A stretch of DNA of 40,693 nucleotides from a virus, in IMG/VR virus record IMGVR_UViG_3300031552_000011, positions 1 to 40,693 of that record; one strand, written 5' to 3'. Below are positions 40,448 to 40,693 of this stretch, in pieces (the stretch's first letter is position 1; every line of letters starts with the position of its first letter). The notes below the pieces were generated by a model. That model searched no databases. It was given only the letters and a program-made list of their open reading frames with translations, and was not told the origin of the DNA. Position numbers and translations under genes: made by a program.

Positions 40448-40528
40448 TGGGCCCGGAAGGATTCGAACCTTCGATGCTTTCGCGTTCGGTTATGAGCCGA
40501 ATGTCATTAGCCACTAGACGACAGGCCC
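40448..40528 (-). tRNA. tRNA with CAU anticodon (Met or Ile2)
   Basis: 81 nt. Acceptor GGGCCTG/CGGGCCC with discriminator A, D-arm GTC/GAC, anticodon loop CTCATAA in stem TTCGG/CCGAA, T-arm GAAGGTTCGAATCCTTC. The variable region is about 12 nt and can form a GC-GAAA-GC mini-hairpin, longer than usual for Met tRNA. CAU could be elongator Met, initiator or, after lysidine formation, Ile. Confidence 0.88.
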
Positions 40529-40535
40529 TTGTATA

Positions 40536-40693
40536 TCAACCCATTTTAAGGGTATCTTCCACTTCTCGTACGATATCCTGCCACACCCAATCGTTGCTCA
40601 TCTTCACCAGACGAACACGCTCTCCGGTAGCAAGCGGGAAAGATATTTTCCACACGTCAGGATTTTTCTGGGCGTGCTCGTACGCCTCCTTGA
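40536..40693 (-). CDS. C-terminal part of an unknown gene
   Basis: The frame is open from the window edge to TGA (40538-40536) and gives 51 residues ending in REVEDTLKMG, with a Trp-x-Trp pair. The start lies outside the window. The mRNA end is 8 bases before the tRNA with CAU anticodon, so the tRNA may be processed from the same transcript. Confidence 0.6.
   Translation of the reverse strand, partial: KEAYEHAQKNPDVWKISFPLATGERVRLVKMSNDWVWQDIVREVEDTLKMG

Overview
The window is a 40.7 kb piece of a large tailed double-stranded DNA bacteriophage (Caudoviricetes). Every convincing gene reads leftward on the minus strand. Genes are tightly packed, with frequent ATGA, TAATG and TGATG overlaps and clear Shine-Dalgarno sequences. 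The host cannot be named from the sequence. Two lipoprotein signal peptides, a secreted lysozyme-like enzyme, a Tat-type signal peptide and several good sigma70-like promoters point to a bacterial host, probably Gram-negative, whose RNA polymerase is used.

Layout in transcription order (right to left). (1) 40.7-34 kb: small accessory genes of mostly unknown function (a lipoprotein and several Zn-ribbon proteins), one Met-type tRNA and a pair of Leu tRNAs. (2) 34.04-29.9 kb: a sigma70-like promoter, then an array of five small structured RNAs (about 118-142 nt each), an intrinsic terminator, and a two-gene operon. The operon encodes a Ro60/TROVE-like protein with a vWA domain and an ARPP-1-like protein, and is closed by a strong terminator. 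Four of the five RNAs carry tRNA-like domains. Two of these are circularly permuted: the 3' half precedes the 5' half and the acceptor stem is closed by a loop. All five share a basal stem of helix, internal loop and helix, with conserved loop letters. I read this as a phage Ro60-Y RNA system with modular effector domains, the most notable content of the window. (3) 29.8-22 kb: two further Leu tRNAs plus a third at 24.85 kb, an XRE-type HTH protein, many small orphan genes, a NADAR-family protein, a Tat-signal protein, a dual-specificity phosphatase, an ADP-ribosyltransferase-fold candidate and an HNH endonuclease. (4) 22-14 kb: a lipoprotein, a possible decoration protein, a nucleotidyltransferase-like protein, a small-terminase candidate, a Cys-rich lytic transglycosylase-like secreted enzyme and a holin-like membrane protein. 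(5) 14-0 kb: the head module, with large terminase, portal, small head proteins, an acidic scaffold-like protein, prohead protease and six further small genes. It ends in a structured leader in front of a gene cut by the window edge, possibly the major capsid protein.

Three themes link the regions. First, RNA: the window has six conventional tRNAs, five of them tRNA-Leu covering all five bacterial Leu anticodons (UAA, CAA, UAG, CAG, GAG), plus the Ro60-like RNA array. Second, ADP-ribose and phosphate chemistry: NADAR, ART-like, phosphatase and ARPP-1 genes suggest a response to host RNA or nucleotide-modifying defence. Third, a short peptide module of the form hydrophobic-x-[YF]-[RKN]-G-x-x-Y occurs in nine otherwise unrelated proteins, near their N- or C-termini, and includes enzymes. 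It may be a shared targeting or virion-incorporation tag.
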